NCBI GenBank assembly: GCA_903929795.1
Contig: CAIYWC010000188.1
Location: 1 to 64,000 of the forward strand
Source: an uncultured Myxococcales bacterium
GTDB lineage: Bacteria; Myxococcota_A; UBA9042
DNA length: 64,000 nt
Direction: 5' to 3'
Numbering within the stretch: position 1 is the first letter of the stretch; each line of letters starts with the position of its first letter. Made by a program: the position numbers and the translations under genes. Shown one piece after another: positions 63,550 through 64,000 of the stretch. Under the pieces are notes generated by a model. The model searched no databases. It saw only the letters and a program-made list of their open reading frames with translations, and had not been told where the DNA came from.

Positions 63550-63654
63550 TCGGGGCCTGGATGCCCCAGCGCCGGCGGATTCGGTTGACGCGCCCGCGGC
63601 GATAGGCGATCCAGTGGACGCGGACTCAGCCGTCCGCGCAGTTTCGGAGGCGAC

Positions 63655-64000
63655 ATGGACCCGATGGACGCAGCGTTCGGTGGCGCGCGGTGGCACGACC
63701 ATCAGGCCGCCTTCCGTTTTCGCATCGACTTCTGGTTTGACAGCCAACTCGCCGGCGGCTTCCAGTCCGTCGAAGGCATCCACACGCAGGTCGAAGTCAT
63801 CGAGTACCAATCCGGCCGCGACCTCTATCCTCGGCAAATTCCCGGCCGACCCAAGATCACACCGGTCGTGCTGAAGAAAGGCTACGTCAACACCGCGATC
63901 TTGTGGGACTGGATCAAGGCGACGATGGACGGCAAATTCCGTTTTGAAAACGCGAGCATCGTGCTGATGGACGACTCCGGCCGATCCGAGCTGGCGCGCT
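63655..64000 (+). CDS. Second contractile-tail tube-like protein, 3'-truncated by window edge
   Basis: The frame opens at ATG 63655 (GGAGG upstream) and continues beyond the window. At least 115 residues follow the gp19-like tube pattern: FRFRIDFWFD, GGFQSVEGIHTQVEVIEYQSG, RQIPGRPKITPVVLKKGY, ILWDWIKATMDGKF. It is diverged from the orphan copy at 13,346 (similar 'SVEG/VIEYQ/PGR-K/LKKGY' blocks). Tail-tube genes usually sit inside a phage-tail or injection-system cluster, which may continue past 64,000. Confidence 0.88.
   Translation, partial: MDPMDAAFGGARWHDHQAAFRFRIDFWFDSQLAGGFQSVEGIHTQVEVIEYQSGRDLYPRQIPGRPKITPVVLKKGYVNTAILWDWIKATMDGKFRFENASIVLMDDSGRSELAR

Overview
The window is a GC-rich bacterial chromosome segment from a Gram-negative, outer-membrane-bearing organism. 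Evidence for this is the many lipoproteins with classical lipoboxes, a beta-barrel ending in Trp, a TonB-type protein and a murein endopeptidase. A very large FG-GAP surface protein ends in a GC-G-C + hydrophobic + Arg-rich tail that resembles the MYXO-CTERM signal. Together with PilZ, FHA and pseudokinase proteins, an AT-hook protein and a Gld-type ABC operon, this points to Myxococcota or a neighbouring 'deltaproteobacterial' lineage. The lineage call is an inference; there is no rRNA or tRNA in the window.

Layout. 1-1,060: 3'-truncated lipoprotein gene (minus) behind a cobalamin riboswitch. 1,175-4,808: biotin carboxylase, biotin carrier, PrmA and RsmE, tightly packed. 5,280-8,166: MepA-like murein endopeptidase, then a coupled minus pair (RlmL-like methyltransferase, alpha/beta hydrolase). 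8,307-10,853: large lipoprotein with a possible caspase-fold (His-Gly / Gly-Ala-Cys) core. 10,964-14,610: TPR-like protein, uridine kinase, an isolated contractile-tail tube-like protein and a degenerate PilZ protein. 14,573-28,436: long run of minus-strand genes (glutaredoxin lipoprotein, two HEAT proteins, site-2 protease, multi-pass membrane protein, fumarase, pseudokinase, class II aldolase, DUF4403-like lipoprotein, FKBP, metallophosphoesterase). 28,714-39,664: desaturase, FG-GAP giant, vWA protein, GlpD, inositol-phosphatase-family protein, small lipoprotein and CPBP protease. 39,788-45,713: ArgG, PRPP synthetase, TonB-like protein, gluzincin peptidase, unknown. 46,772-53,453: GldA/GldF/GldG/DUF4340 operon plus a LolD/MacB-type ATPase. 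53,671-57,473: AT-hook protein, PilZ protein, FHA/coiled-coil protein. 57,750-63,549: DnaK, DnaJ-type chaperone, glucodextranase-module protein and an outer-membrane barrel. 63,655-end: start of a second tail-tube-like gene.

The most unusual feature is a family of seven imperfect 90-140 bp intergenic repeats with inverted termini (core CTGACC) and a GC-rich central hairpin. They look like miniature non-autonomous elements. In two cases the terminus supplies the stop codon of the preceding gene, and one copy abuts a small lipoprotein gene that has no conventional start. Other points of interest are the riboswitch-controlled duplicated lipoprotein, the HMGA-like AT-hook protein with six RGRP-type motifs, the caspase-like lipoprotein and the orphan injection-system tube protein.
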